Positions 43,306-53,202 are shown, counted from the stretch's first letter. The stretch: 64,000 bases of DNA from Oscillospiraceae bacterium (GCA_022846095.1 AP025583.1:186001-250000), one strand, 5' to 3'. Notes: a model not told the origin generated them from the letters alone. Program-made: numbers and translations.

Positions 43306-44556
43306 TCAGCGCCGTCCGTTGTAGTCGCCCTGGGGGGTCTGGGTGGTGGGGTACTCGCCGTCCCAGATGACCCGGCGGAACTTCATGGGGTCGGTGTTGC
43401 CCTCGGTGGAGAACATCAGCACCTGGCTGAAGCGGTCCAGGCCGATGGCCTCCCGGAACTCCTTATAGTAGTCGTCCTCCATCACGGCGTCCAGGCAGCC
43501 CATGCCCACCGCGCCGGACTCGCCGGAGATGACCACCGGGTCGCCCTTGCAGGGCACGCCCAGCATCCGCATGCCCTTGGCGGAGACCCAGTCGGGGCAG
43601 GAGACGAAGGCCTTCGTGTGGTTGCGCAGGATGTCCCAGGACAGGGTGTTGGGCTCGCCGCAGGCCAGGCCCGCCATAATGGTGTTCAGATCGCCGTCCA
43701 CGATGCGGGGGGAGCCGTCCCCGGCCAGCGCGCCCCGGTAGAGGCAATCGGCGGCCATGGCCTCCATCACCACCACGGTGGGGGGGCACTCGGGGAAGAG
43801 GTTGCGGAAGTAGCCCTGGATGGCGCCGGCCAGGCTGCCCACGCCGGCCTGGATGAAGATGTGGGTGGGGCGGTTCACGCCGCACTGGCGCAGCTGTTCG
43901 GCGGCCTCGCTGGCCATGGTGCCGTAGCCCTGCATGATCCAGGAGGGGATCTCCTCGTAGCCGTCCCAGGCGGTGTCCTGCACCATGACGCCGTGGGGGG
44001 TGGCCTCCGCCTCGGAGTTGGCCAGGCGCACGCAGTCGTCGTAGTTGAGCTCCTCAATGGTGACGGCCGCGCCCTCCTTCTTGATGTTGTCGAAGCGGGC
44101 CTTGGCGCTGCCCTTGGGCATATGTACCACGGCCTTCTGGCCCAGCTTGTTGGCGGCCCAGGCCACGCCGCGGCCGTGGTTGCCGTCGGTGGCGGTGAAG
44201 AAGGTGGCCTGGCCGAACTCCTTGCGCAGCCGCTCGCTGGTCATGTACTCGTAGGTCATCTCGCTGACGTCCCTGCCCATCTCGCTGGCGATGTAGCGCG
44301 CCATGGCGAAGGAGCCGCCCAGCACCTTGAAGGCGTTGAGGCCGAAGCGGTAGGACTCGTCCTTCACGTACACGCCGCCCACGCCCAGGTACTTGGCCAT
44401 GCCGTCCAGCCGGGCCAGGGGGGTGATGGAGTACTGGGGGAAGCTGCTGTGGAAGGCGCGGGCCTTGGCCACGTTGTCCAGGGACATAATCGAAAGCTGC
44501 TTATCCTCGCTCTTGGGCATCCGGTTCATGACCCACTTGATCGGTTCCATCTCCAT
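43306..44556 (-). CDS. ygeX: Diaminopropionate ammonia-lyase
   Basis: A 416-residue PLP enzyme of fold type II. The Schiff-base Lys lies in RFGLNAFKVLGGSFA. The cofactor phosphate loop and substrate region follow: FFTATDGNHGRGVAWAANK and IFIQAGVGSLAGAIQGYF. The C-terminal GESGAVGMGCL is typical of DAPAL. It converts 2,3-diaminopropionate to pyruvate and two ammonia. In the urate pathway this gives pyruvate for short-chain fatty acids. The ATG at 44556 has GGAGG eleven bases upstream; a second ATG lies two codons on. Confidence 0.95.
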   Translation of the reverse strand: MEMEPIKWVMNRMPKSEDKQLSIMSLDNVAKARAFHSSFPQYSITPLARLDGMAKYLGVGGVYVKDESYRFGLNAFKVLGGSFAMARYIASEMGRDVSEMTYEYMTSERLRKEFGQATFFTATDGNHGRGVAWAANKLGQKAVVHMPKGSAKARFDNIKKEGAAVTIEELNYDDCVRLANSEAEATPHGVMVQDTAWDGYEEIPSWIMQGYGTMASEAAEQLRQCGVNRPTHIFIQAGVGSLAGAIQGYFRNLFPECPPTVVVMEAMAADCLYRGALAGDGSPRIVDGDLNTIMAGLACGEPNTLSWDILRNHTKAFVSCPDWVSAKGMRMLGVPCKGDPVVISGESGAVGMGCLDAVMEDDYYKEFREAIGLDRFSQVLMFSTEGNTDPMKFRRVIWDGEYPTTQTPQGDYNGRR

Positions 44557-44616
44557 GGTTTTGGTCGCCTCCAAATTATTTTGAAGTCTAACAGACTTTT
44601 TGCTCTCTATGGCTCC

Positions 44617-44644
44617 ATCATACCACGCCATTTTCAGTTGTCAA
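44617..44644 (-). promoter_or_regulatory. Promoter of the ygeX operon
   Basis: Minus-strand TTGACA (44639-44644) and TATGAT (44617-44622), spacer 16. A CTAAAAATTTTTT element lies 28 bases further upstream (44673-44687). Confidence 0.8.
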
Positions 44645-44751
44645 GGGCTAATCTGAAAAAAATACTGCTAAGCTAAAAATTTTTTTGATCCGCCCAAACC
44701 GGAGGGCCTCCGGGGCCGGGGACAGGCCCTGAAAACAAGGGCGGGGCCCCG

Positions 44752-44781
44752 GGCGGGGCGCGTTTCGCGCCGGCCGCCCGG
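44752..44781 (-). terminator. Probable terminator of the xanthine dehydrogenase gene
   Basis: GGGCGGGGCGCG and CGCGCCGGCCGCCC form a GC-rich stem with one bulge around TTT; the T-run beyond it is poor. Confidence 0.4.
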
Positions 44782-44796
44782 AACCCCGCAGGCAGG

Positions 44797-47391
44797 TCAA
44801 TTGGCCGCCTTCTTTGCCGGTTTATAGAATGTATCCCGCATGGGCAGGGAGGTACGCAGGACGTGGTCTCTGGCGTAGTAGGCCCCCTGGGCGGCGGGGG
44901 CGGTGGGGATGGTGGCGATCTCGCCGATGCCCTTGGCGCCGTACGCGAAGGGGAGCAGCTCCTCCTTCTCCACGTAGATGGCGTGTATGTCGGGGATCTG
45001 GTCGGCGCGCATCAGGCCCAGGGTGCCGAACTTGGCCTTGGGCACGCAGTCCACCAGGGGGAAGTCCTCGGTAAGGGCGTAGCCCAGGCCCATGAGCACC
45101 CCGCCCTCGATCTGGCCCTGGATGGAGATGGGGTTGACCACCTTGCCCGAGTCGTGGGCGGCGTAGACCTCCTTCACCCTGCCGTCGTCGTCCAGAATCA
45201 CCACGTGGGTGGCGAAGCCGTAGGCGATGTGGCTCTTGGGGTTGGGCTTGTCGGCGCCCAGCTTGTCGGTGGGGTCGAAGAACTCGGCGAAGAACTCCCG
45301 GCCCTCCAGGGCGGACAGGTCGCCGCCCGCCCCGTCCAGGGCCTGCTTGAGCGCCTCGGCGGCCATGCGCACGGCCTCGCCGGTAATGAGGGTCTGGCGG
45401 GAGCCGGAGGTGGTGCCGGAGTCGGGTGAGAGCTCGGAGTTGGAGCCCATGTTGCGCATCTGGTCCAGCCGCAGGCCCGCCGTCTCGGCGAGCACCTGCA
45501 AAAAGACGGTGGCGCAGCCCTGGCCGATGTCGGACGCGGCGGAGTAGAGCTCCACCGCGCCGTTATGTACCAGCAGCCTGGCCCGGCCCTTGTCGGGCAG
45601 GCCCACGCCCACGCCCGCGTTCTTCATGGCGCAGGCGATGCCCGCGTGGTCCGCGTTTTGCTCGTAGACCTCCTTCACCGCCTCCAGGGTCTCCTTCAGG
45701 GCGGTGGAGCAGTCGGCGATCTGCCCGTTGGGCAGCACCTTGCCCGGCTCGATGGCGTTGCGGTAGCGGATCTCCCAGGGGGATATGCCAACCTTCTCAG
45801 CCAGCAGGTTGATGTTGGACTCCAGGGCAAATTCGCTCTGGCACACGCCGAAGCCCCGGAAGGCCCCGGCGGGGGGGTTGTTGGTGTAGTAGCCGAACCC
45901 GCGTATGTCGGTGTTCTGGTAGCAGTAGGGGCCCACCGAGTGGGTGCAGGCCCGCTCCAGCACCGGCCCGCACAGGGAGGCATAGGCCCCGGTGTCGAAG
46001 TAGATCTCGCAGTCCAGGCCGGTGAAGATGCCGTTTTCGTCGCAGCCCAGGGTGAAGGTGCCCTCCATGTAGTGGCGCTTGGGGTGGAAGGCCAGGGACT
46101 CGGCCCGGGAGAACTTCACCTTCACCGGGCGGCCCACCTTGAGGGCGGCCAGCACGGCGATGTGCTGGGCCGACACGTCCTCCTTGCCGCCGAAGCCGCC
46201 GCCCACCAGCTTGTTTTCCACCACCACCCGGTCGGGGTCCCAGCCCAGCATGATGGCGATCTCCTTGCGGGTGTCGTAGACGCCCTGGTCGCTGGTGTAC
46301 ACCTTCACCCCGTCCTTGTAGGGGAAGGCCAGGGCGCACTCCGGCTCCAGGAAGGCGTGCTCGGTGAAGGGGGTGCGGTAGCTCTGGGTGACCACGTACT
46401 TGGAGCCCTCCAAAGCCGCCTTGGCGTCCCCGCGCACCACGTGGCGGGACTGGCACAGGTTGCCGCCCGGGTGGAGCTTGGGCGCGCCCTCCGCCATGGC
46501 CTCCTGGATATTGCGCACCGGCTCCAGGGGCTCGTAGTCGATTTTTATTAATTTTTTGGCCTGCTCCAGCACGGCCTCGCTCTCGGCCACCACCAGGCAG
46601 ATGGCGTCCCCCACGCAGCGGGTGCAGTCCCCCTTGGCGATCATCACGTCCCAGTCCTGCTGGATGTGGCCCACCTTGTTGTTGGGCACGTCCTCGGCGG
46701 TGAGCACCGCCAGCACGCCGGGCAGGGCCAGGGCCCCGGACGCGTCGATGTCCAGCACCCGGGCGCGGGGGTATTGGGCGCGCACGGCGGAGGCGTGGAC
46801 CATGCCCTCCAGCTCCACGTCGTCCACGTACTGCCCGCGGCCCAGCACCTTGTCCCGCACGTCCACGCGGAACGCGCGCTCGCCCACGCCGTACCTGTCC
46901 CCCTGCTCCAGGGCGGGGTCCGCGGCGGCGTCGCCCCGCAGGATGGCGGCGGCCAGGGTGATGCCCTCGATGATCTTCTTGTAGCCGGTGCAGCGGCAGA
47001 TATTGCCCCGGATGGCCTTTCGGATCTCGGCCTCGGAGGGGTCGGGCACCTTGTGGATCAGGGCCGCCCCCGCCATCACCATGCCCGGGATGCAGAAGCC
47101 GCACTGCACGGCCCCCACCGCGCCAAAGGCGTAAACGAAGGCCTCCTGCTCCCGCTCCGGCAGGCCCTCCACGGTCACGATGGCCTTGCCCACGGCCCGC
47201 TTGGTGGACAGCACGCAGGACTTGACCGCCTTGTCGTCCACCAGGATAGTGCAGGTGCCGCAGGCCCCCTCGCTGCACCCGTCCTTGACGGAGGTCAGGT
47301 GCAGGTCGTCCCGCAGGTAGCGCAGCAGGGGCTTTTCCTCCTCGGTGGTGTACAGGTTACCGTTGATATTTAATGTATAGACATCAGACAC
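44797..47391 (-). CDS. xdhD: Fused selenium-type xanthine dehydrogenase (Fe-S + molybdopterin)
   Basis: An 864-residue protein. The GTG at 47391 has GGAAGGA five bases upstream. Residues 1-155 are the small subunit with two 2Fe-2S sites: CSEGACGTCTILVDD and QCGFCIPGMVM with GNICRCTGYKKI. From about 170 it is the molybdopterin subunit, with VGGGFGGKED, PPAGAFRGFGVCQSEFALES and the catalytic Glu in the C-terminal GAKGIGE loop. No FAD domain lies between the parts, unlike classical xanthine dehydrogenase, so electrons must leave to another flavoprotein such as YgfK. The fused form matches the selenium-dependent enzymes of purine fermenters. It is transcribed toward ygeX from its own strong promoter. 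Confidence 0.93.
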   Translation of the reverse strand: MSDVYTLNINGNLYTTEEEKPLLRYLRDDLHLTSVKDGCSEGACGTCTILVDDKAVKSCVLSTKRAVGKAIVTVEGLPEREQEAFVYAFGAVGAVQCGFCIPGMVMAGAALIHKVPDPSEAEIRKAIRGNICRCTGYKKIIEGITLAAAILRGDAAADPALEQGDRYGVGERAFRVDVRDKVLGRGQYVDDVELEGMVHASAVRAQYPRARVLDIDASGALALPGVLAVLTAEDVPNNKVGHIQQDWDVMIAKGDCTRCVGDAICLVVAESEAVLEQAKKLIKIDYEPLEPVRNIQEAMAEGAPKLHPGGNLCQSRHVVRGDAKAALEGSKYVVTQSYRTPFTEHAFLEPECALAFPYKDGVKVYTSDQGVYDTRKEIAIMLGWDPDRVVVENKLVGGGFGGKEDVSAQHIAVLAALKVGRPVKVKFSRAESLAFHPKRHYMEGTFTLGCDENGIFTGLDCEIYFDTGAYASLCGPVLERACTHSVGPYCYQNTDIRGFGYYTNNPPAGAFRGFGVCQSEFALESNINLLAEKVGISPWEIRYRNAIEPGKVLPNGQIADCSTALKETLEAVKEVYEQNADHAGIACAMKNAGVGVGLPDKGRARLLVHNGAVELYSAASDIGQGCATVFLQVLAETAGLRLDQMRNMGSNSELSPDSGTTSGSRQTLITGEAVRMAAEALKQALDGAGGDLSALEGREFFAEFFDPTDKLGADKPNPKSHIAYGFATHVVILDDDGRVKEVYAAHDSGKVVNPISIQGQIEGGVLMGLGYALTEDFPLVDCVPKAKFGTLGLMRADQIPDIHAIYVEKEELLPFAYGAKGIGEIATIPTAPAAQGAYYARDHVLRTSLPMRDTFYKPAKKAAN

Positions 47392-47463
47392 GGGTATCCT
47401 TCCTTCCTTTTTGTTCCCGTAGGGCGGAGTGGGGCGCGGGGACAAGGGCTCTAACTTTTTTTC

Positions 47464-47492
47464 AGCATACAACAAAAAAAGTGTGATGTCAA
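47464..47492 (-). promoter_or_regulatory. Promoter of the xanthine dehydrogenase gene
   Basis: Minus-strand TTGACA (47487-47492) and TATGCT (47464-47469), spacer 17. Confidence 0.82.
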
Positions 47493-47545
47493 TGGATTTA
47501 TAGGAAATGACAAAAAAACCTGGCCGTGGTATTGAAAATCATGTG

Positions 47546-47581
47546 AAAGCGCCCCCGGATCCCAGAATCCGGGGGCGCTTT
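47546..47581. terminator. Terminator of the LrgAB-like operon
   Basis: AAAGCGCCCCCGGAT (47546-47560) pairs perfectly with 47567-47581. It ends the lrgB gene and insulates the purine region. Confidence 0.88.
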
Positions 47582-47583
47582 GT

Positions 47584-48264
47584 CTACAGAATCAGCATGG
47601 AGATCAGCACGGTCACGATGCCGCACACCCCGATGGCCAGCCCGCTCATGGCCCCCTCGGTCTCGCCCAGCTCCAGGGCCCTGGCGGTGCCCACGGCGTG
47701 GGAGCAGGCCCCGATGGCCAGCCCGGCGGCCACCGGCTCCTTCACCCGGAAGAGCTTGATCAGCACGGGGGCCAGGATACTGCCGGTGATGCCGGTGAGG
47801 ATGACGGCCACCACCGTGATGGAGGGCACGCCCCCGTGGCTGGAGGAGATGCCCACGGCGATGGGGGTGGTGACCGATTTGGGCAGCAGGGAGGCGGTCA
47901 TGGCCGCGTCCAGCCCGAAGAGGCGGCAGAGCAGGAACACGCTGCCCATGGACACCGCCGACCCCACGCAGCAGCCCACCAGGATGGGCAGCCAGTGCCG
48001 CTTGAGCAGGGACAGCCTGGTGTATACCGACACGGCCAGGCAGGCGGTGGCGGGGGCGAGGAACATGTTGATGATGCTCCCGCCCTGGTTGTAGTCCTCG
48101 TAGGGGATGCGCAGTACCAGCAGCACCCCCACCACCAGGGCGATGGCGATGATCAGGGGGTTGCAGACCACCAGCCCCGTTTTTTTCTGGATCCGGATGC
48201 CGATCCAGAAGGCCACCACGCTCAGGCCGATGCCGAAGAAGGGGGAGGCGAACAGCTCAGACAC
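47584..48264 (-). CDS. lrgB: LrgB/CidB-family membrane protein
   Basis: A 226-residue membrane protein with about eight hydrophobic segments. The LrgB block LPKSVTTPIAVGIS and the GACSHAVGTARALELGETEGAMSGLAIG signature near the end are clear. LrgB/CidB proteins partner with LrgA/CidA; holin-like and pyruvate-transport roles have both been described. It overlaps the upstream lrgA-like gene by eight bases. The position next to purine genes may be chance, or could serve pyruvate exchange. Confidence 0.92.
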   Translation of the reverse strand: MSELFASPFFGIGLSVVAFWIGIRIQKKTGLVVCNPLIIAIALVVGVLLVLRIPYEDYNQGGSIINMFLAPATACLAVSVYTRLSLLKRHWLPILVGCCVGSAVSMGSVFLLCRLFGLDAAMTASLLPKSVTTPIAVGISSSHGGVPSITVVAVILTGITGSILAPVLIKLFRVKEPVAAGLAIGACSHAVGTARALELGETEGAMSGLAIGVCGIVTVLISMLIL

Positions 48265-48622
48265 GGCGCTTCCTCCTCTCCAGCAGGCGCATGGTCAGCT
48301 TTACGCTGTAGGCCGTGGCGGCGAAGGTGATCACGGTGGTAATGAGGCAGATCAGCACCAGCTGCACGGCGCTGGACTTGAGCAGCTCGAAGTAGTTCAT
48401 AATGCTCACCCCGGCGGGGACGAAGAAAAAGGCCATGTTGGAGAGCAAAAAGTCGGACTTTTCCCGGATGTGCCCGATCTTCACGGCCCCGGAGCACAGC
48501 AGCAAAAAGAGCAGCACCATGGCGATGACGCTGGCGGGGAAGGGGAAGGGGAGCAGGGCCTCCACGATCTGCCCCACCCAGCAGATGAGAAAGACGATGG
48601 CGATTTGGTACATGATTTTCAT
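48257..48622 (-). CDS. lrgA: LrgA/CidA-family membrane protein
   Basis: A 121-residue protein with four membrane segments: IAIVFLICWVGQIVEALL, FPASVIAMVLLFLLLCSG, FLLSNMAFFFVPAGVSIM and VLICLITTVITFAATAYS. The PFPFPASVIAMVLLF part is the family signature. GGGAGG lies seven bases before the ATG at 48622. The gene overlaps lrgB, forming the usual two-gene unit. No LytSR-type regulator is adjacent. Confidence 0.92.
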   Translation of the reverse strand: MKIMYQIAIVFLICWVGQIVEALLPFPFPASVIAMVLLFLLLCSGAVKIGHIREKSDFLLSNMAFFFVPAGVSIMNYFELLKSSAVQLVLICLITTVITFAATAYSVKLTMRLLERRKRRV

Positions 48623-48689
48623 GGCGGAACCTCCCGCAAATTCAGAATCCAAGCCTGATTGTAGGCCCTGCGGGGCGGCTTGTCAAATC

Positions 48690-48718
48690 AAAAACGGAGG
48701 CCCGGAGGGCCCCCGTTT
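48690..48718. terminator. Terminator between the membrane protein and lrgA genes
   Basis: AAACGGAGGCCC and GGGCCCCCGTTT with a GGAGG loop and one mismatch. Confidence 0.65.
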
Positions 48719-48742
48719 CGGGTGGAGTTGCGGCGCGCGGGA

Positions 48743-49141
48743 TTAGGCGGCCTCCGCCGGGCAGGTGGGCAGCTCCCCCACCGCCGCGCAGAAGGCGGAG
48801 AACACCAGGTTGGCGGCCTGCGCCGCCATGGAGATCAAAAAGCCGGGCCTGACGGCGCTCAGGCCCCCGCCGGGCCAGCTCAGCAGCCAGTAAAAGTGCA
48901 GGGCGAAGAGGAGCAGCAGGCAGCAGATGCCCAGGGAGCGGCGGAACCGGAACCGCTCCAGCCCCACCTGGGACAGCAGGTATACCCCCATGGCGGCCAG
49001 GGCCAGGGGATTGCCCAGAGCCAGCCCCGCGCCCCGGTACTGCGCGCCGGATCCGGACGAAAACCAGACCAGAAGGAGGGGCAGCAGGCTGACGCCAAAG
49101 GCGATCAGCAGATAATCATGCCGGCGGGTCGATTTCTCCAT
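48743..49141 (-). CDS. Small membrane protein, unknown
   Basis: A 132-residue protein with four hydrophobic segments (YLLIAFGVSLLPLLLVWF; ALAAMGVYLLSQVGL; GICCLLLLFALHFYWLLSW; the PGFLISMAAQAANLVFSAFCAAV end). AAAGGAGG lies eight bases before the ATG. No family is recognised and no operon partner is evident, as strong terminators lie on both sides. The function is unknown. Confidence 0.65.
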   Translation of the reverse strand: MEKSTRRHDYLLIAFGVSLLPLLLVWFSSGSGAQYRGAGLALGNPLALAAMGVYLLSQVGLERFRFRRSLGICCLLLLFALHFYWLLSWPGGGLSAVRPGFLISMAAQAANLVFSAFCAAVGELPTCPAEAA

Positions 49142-49210
49142 GGCGTTCAGCCTCCTTTAATAATAAAACGAATCAAAGGGGCCAAAAATGACAGGGAAAC
49201 CGAAAAAATT

Positions 49211-49250
49211 TAAAAAAGTCCCGCCGCGCCCGGTGGAGGGGCGCGGCGGG
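49211..49250 (-). terminator. Terminator of the sigma/anti-sigma/secreted-protein operon
   Basis: CCCGCCGCGCCC (49220-49231) pairs with 49239-49250; on the minus strand ACTTTTTTAAA follows. Confidence 0.88.
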
Positions 49251-49368
49251 AGGGAAAGGAAGCAGACGGCCGTGAGCCGGGCCTCCATCCGTCCCCCGGC
49301 TATCCACTACTAGTAAACGTTTCAGGGGACGGTTTTCTTGCAGAGAATTAAAAAAATTTGAAAAATTT

Positions 49369-49749
49369 TTAGCGGTAGACGAAAGTGGCAGAATCGCTGA
49401 TACGATCTGTGCCAAGTGAGCTTTTAATAGTCAGATTATAGGAAAGAGTATAAGTGCCTGGGACTATTTGAGTATTGGTGCACGACTTAGAAAACGTCGG
49501 GTCTCCGCTTCCACTAAGACCACTCCAAGTACAAATAGTAGTGCCACCTTTGGAGAGGGTCATGCTACCGGTAACGGTTGCATTATCATCTCCAGTAGTA
49601 ATGTCTAAAACGCAGGTTGCTTTGATGCCACTGAAAGTGACATCGGGTGCGATGGTGGCTCCGCTATCCCAGCGGAGGACGGCGGCGGAGGCGCTAATAG
49701 AGAAGATCATTGCAAGGACAAGGGCAATTGCGGAAATACGCTTTTTCAT
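49369..49749 (-). CDS. Small secreted protein, unknown
   Basis: A 126-residue protein with a clear signal peptide (MKKRISAIALVLAMIFSI, cleavage near SASA-A). The mature part of about 100 residues is Thr/Ser-rich, predicted all-beta, with three Cys (CVLD, ICTW, KSCTN). It is AT-richer than the genome average. It is the third gene of an operon with an ECF sigma factor and its anti-sigma, so it could be a target or a signal of that system. No family is recognised. AAAGGAAG precedes the ATG by eight bases. Confidence 0.7.
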   Translation of the reverse strand: MKKRISAIALVLAMIFSISASAAVLRWDSGATIAPDVTFSGIKATCVLDITTGDDNATVTGSMTLSKGGTTICTWSGLSGSGDPTFSKSCTNTQIVPGTYTLSYNLTIKSSLGTDRISDSATFVYR

Positions 49750-49839
49750 GGGTATCGCTTCCTTTCACGTTTGTGTCAGAGCCTATTAGTTAGGCTCCTG
49801 AATAATCAAACGGGCGAGGAATAAGAAACCTTACAAGAT

Positions 49840-50553
49840 TCAAGTAAATTTTTCGACGTTTTTCGCTATTTCAATAAGCTCGTTCTTGCCAACAAGGCCA
49901 GACAGCAAAAAAGCAACATCTTCATTTTCGTTTATCCAAGATAAATGACTACGGTAACCTATACTAGTCGAGACAAAAACTGTAGCAGGGTTACTGTTGA
50001 CTGTGATATTTTCTGGTACTGCGTGTTCGCTATCAACACTAAACATACCGCCATGCTGTAGAGACCGATAACTAAAATATAATTTTTCATTTTGTGTATT
50101 CTTGTATGTAAGCCTAATTAAATTATCTGTTACAACAATACTGTCTTCCGTATAGCCCTCAGGAATATAGCTAGGACGCCATTCGGAGGATTCGCTATTT
50201 TCTTCCTCAGGCGCAGTAAAAATAAAGTTTACATGATCCTCCCGCCATTCGATGTACATCCGCACAACCCAGGCGCGGGCCGAGGGGCTGAGCGCCATGA
50301 CGGAGCCGAACAGGGTGGCCAGGGCCAGCAGGATACAGGCCACCATCCTCAGGGTTTTCTTCCAAACCGGCCGGGCCAGACGCCTGACGTACCCAATGGG
50401 GTCGGCCAGCAGCTTCCGCTTACGGCGCAGGTACTTTTCCGTGTGGGGCGGCACGTCCGGCTCACCCTCCAAAATGTCGGCGTAGTCTTCATGGATAACG
50501 TCAATCAGGGCGCGGCGGAGCAGAGCGTCAAACTCGCTTTCCGTCAAATTCAT
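49840..50553 (-). CDS. Anti-sigma-like membrane protein with DUF4367-type domain
   Basis: A 237-residue protein. A cytoplasmic part of about 70 residues (MNLTESEFDALLRRALIDVI) is followed by one membrane segment (LRMVACILLALATLFGSVMAL) and an extracellular domain that resembles DUF4367 (YIPEGYTEDSIV, then HLSWINENEDVAFLLSGLVGKNELIEIAKNVEKF). It overlaps the sigma gene by 26 bases. The DNA shifts sharply from GC-rich to AT-rich at about 50235, just after the membrane segment, so the outer domain seems to have a different origin from the inner one. Confidence 0.82.
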   Translation of the reverse strand: MNLTESEFDALLRRALIDVIHEDYADILEGEPDVPPHTEKYLRRKRKLLADPIGYVRRLARPVWKKTLRMVACILLALATLFGSVMALSPSARAWVVRMYIEWREDHVNFIFTAPEEENSESSEWRPSYIPEGYTEDSIVVTDNLIRLTYKNTQNEKLYFSYRSLQHGGMFSVDSEHAVPENITVNSNPATVFVSTSIGYRSHLSWINENEDVAFLLSGLVGKNELIEIAKNVEKFT

Positions 50554-51085
50554 ACCCCTCCCTTCGCAGTATCTTGATGAGCTTGTCGCGGCCCCGCGAG
50601 ATGCGGGCGTCCACCGCGCTCACCGTAATGTCCAGCGCCTTGGCGATGTCCGCGCTGGACCACTCCAGGATGTACCGCAGCACCAGCGTCTCCCGGTACG
50701 TTTCGGGCATGGAGCGGATCAGCTCCTTCACCCGGCTGTAGCCCGCCTCGCTCTCCGTGCTGCCGGGGGCGGGCGCGTCCCACCACTCCTCCATAGGCGT
50801 GGTGCGGGACTCCTTCTCCAGCATGTCCATCGCGGTGTGCTTCACTATAGTAACGGCCCAAGCCTCCAATTCCTGACAGGGCTTTTGGGTTAATGCAATA
50901 AATTTTTCCATATACTTCTCGATAATCTTGACCATGGAGGTGTGCACCGCGTCCTCGGCGGCCTCCTGATTGCGCATGAAACGCAGGGCAACGGCGAAGA
51001 GTTTTTTATCATAACGCTCGTAAAACTGGGTAAAAAGCTCTTTTTCCCGGTCGCCGTCGATCATGGAAAGATAGAATGAAAGCAT
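50528..51085 (-). CDS. ECF-type sigma factor, second system
   Basis: A 185-residue protein. Region 2: ELFTQFYERYDKKLFAVALRFMRNQEAAEDAVHTSM. Region 4: RSMPETYRETLVLRYILEWSSADIAKALDITVSAVDARISRGRDKL, the HTH for -35 recognition (written here only in part in the family sense). It leads the operon sigma, anti-sigma, secreted protein. A TATAAT lies about 40 bases upstream on the minus strand, without a good -35 box. Confidence 0.9.
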   Translation of the reverse strand: MLSFYLSMIDGDREKELFTQFYERYDKKLFAVALRFMRNQEAAEDAVHTSMVKIIEKYMEKFIALTQKPCQELEAWAVTIVKHTAMDMLEKESRTTPMEEWWDAPAPGSTESEAGYSRVKELIRSMPETYRETLVLRYILEWSSADIAKALDITVSAVDARISRGRDKLIKILRREGYEFDGKRV

Positions 51086-51186
51086 GTGGAGCCTCCCTTG
51101 TTTCGGCTATTTTTGCTATTATAGCACGAAAATCGACGGGAAATCTATGGCAGAAACGCATTTGCAGCGGTCAATTAAAAATAAGA

Positions 51187-51215
51187 CCGCCGCGCCTGAT
51201 ACAAAGGCGCGGCGG
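51187..51215 (-). terminator. Hairpin with leftward T-run in the sigma-typA gap
   Basis: CCGCCGCGCC (51187-51196) pairs with GGCGCGGCGG (51206-51215); the minus-strand flank is TATTTTTAATT. It lies behind, and separate from, the typA terminator. Confidence 0.65.
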
Positions 51216-51320
51216 ATGAAAGGGATCGGGGGTGCGCAAGGGCGGGGCTCCAATCCGCCTCAGCAGCCTCCTACCCTTAAAACGCCTCAGGTGCGCGTTT
51301 TATTGCAGAATTATATAAAA
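51216..51320 (-). other. Gene-free segment between two leftward terminators
   Basis: About 105 bases with no coding potential, between the typA terminator and a second leftward terminator. A minus-strand TATAAT lies at 51310-51315, but no acceptable -35 box is seen. It could encode a short RNA; unproven. Confidence 0.25.
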
Positions 51321-51321
51321 A

Positions 51322-51360
51322 AATCAAAAAATTTCTCCGCCGAAAAACGGCGGAGAAATT
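51322..51360 (-). terminator. typA terminator
   Basis: AATTTCTCCGCCG (51330-51342) pairs with 51348-51360; TTTTTGATTT follows on the minus strand. Confidence 0.9.
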
Positions 51361-51375
51361 TTATGAAATCCAGTC

Positions 51376-53202
<1,827 letters not shown>

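Noticed and set aside
44797-47391. Selenocysteine codon in the xanthine dehydrogenase
   Set aside because: The frame has no internal TGA; selenium in this enzyme class is a labile cofactor, not selenocysteine.
47584-48622. Phage holin genes
   Set aside because: The pair matches chromosomal LrgA/LrgB proteins and no phage genes lie nearby.
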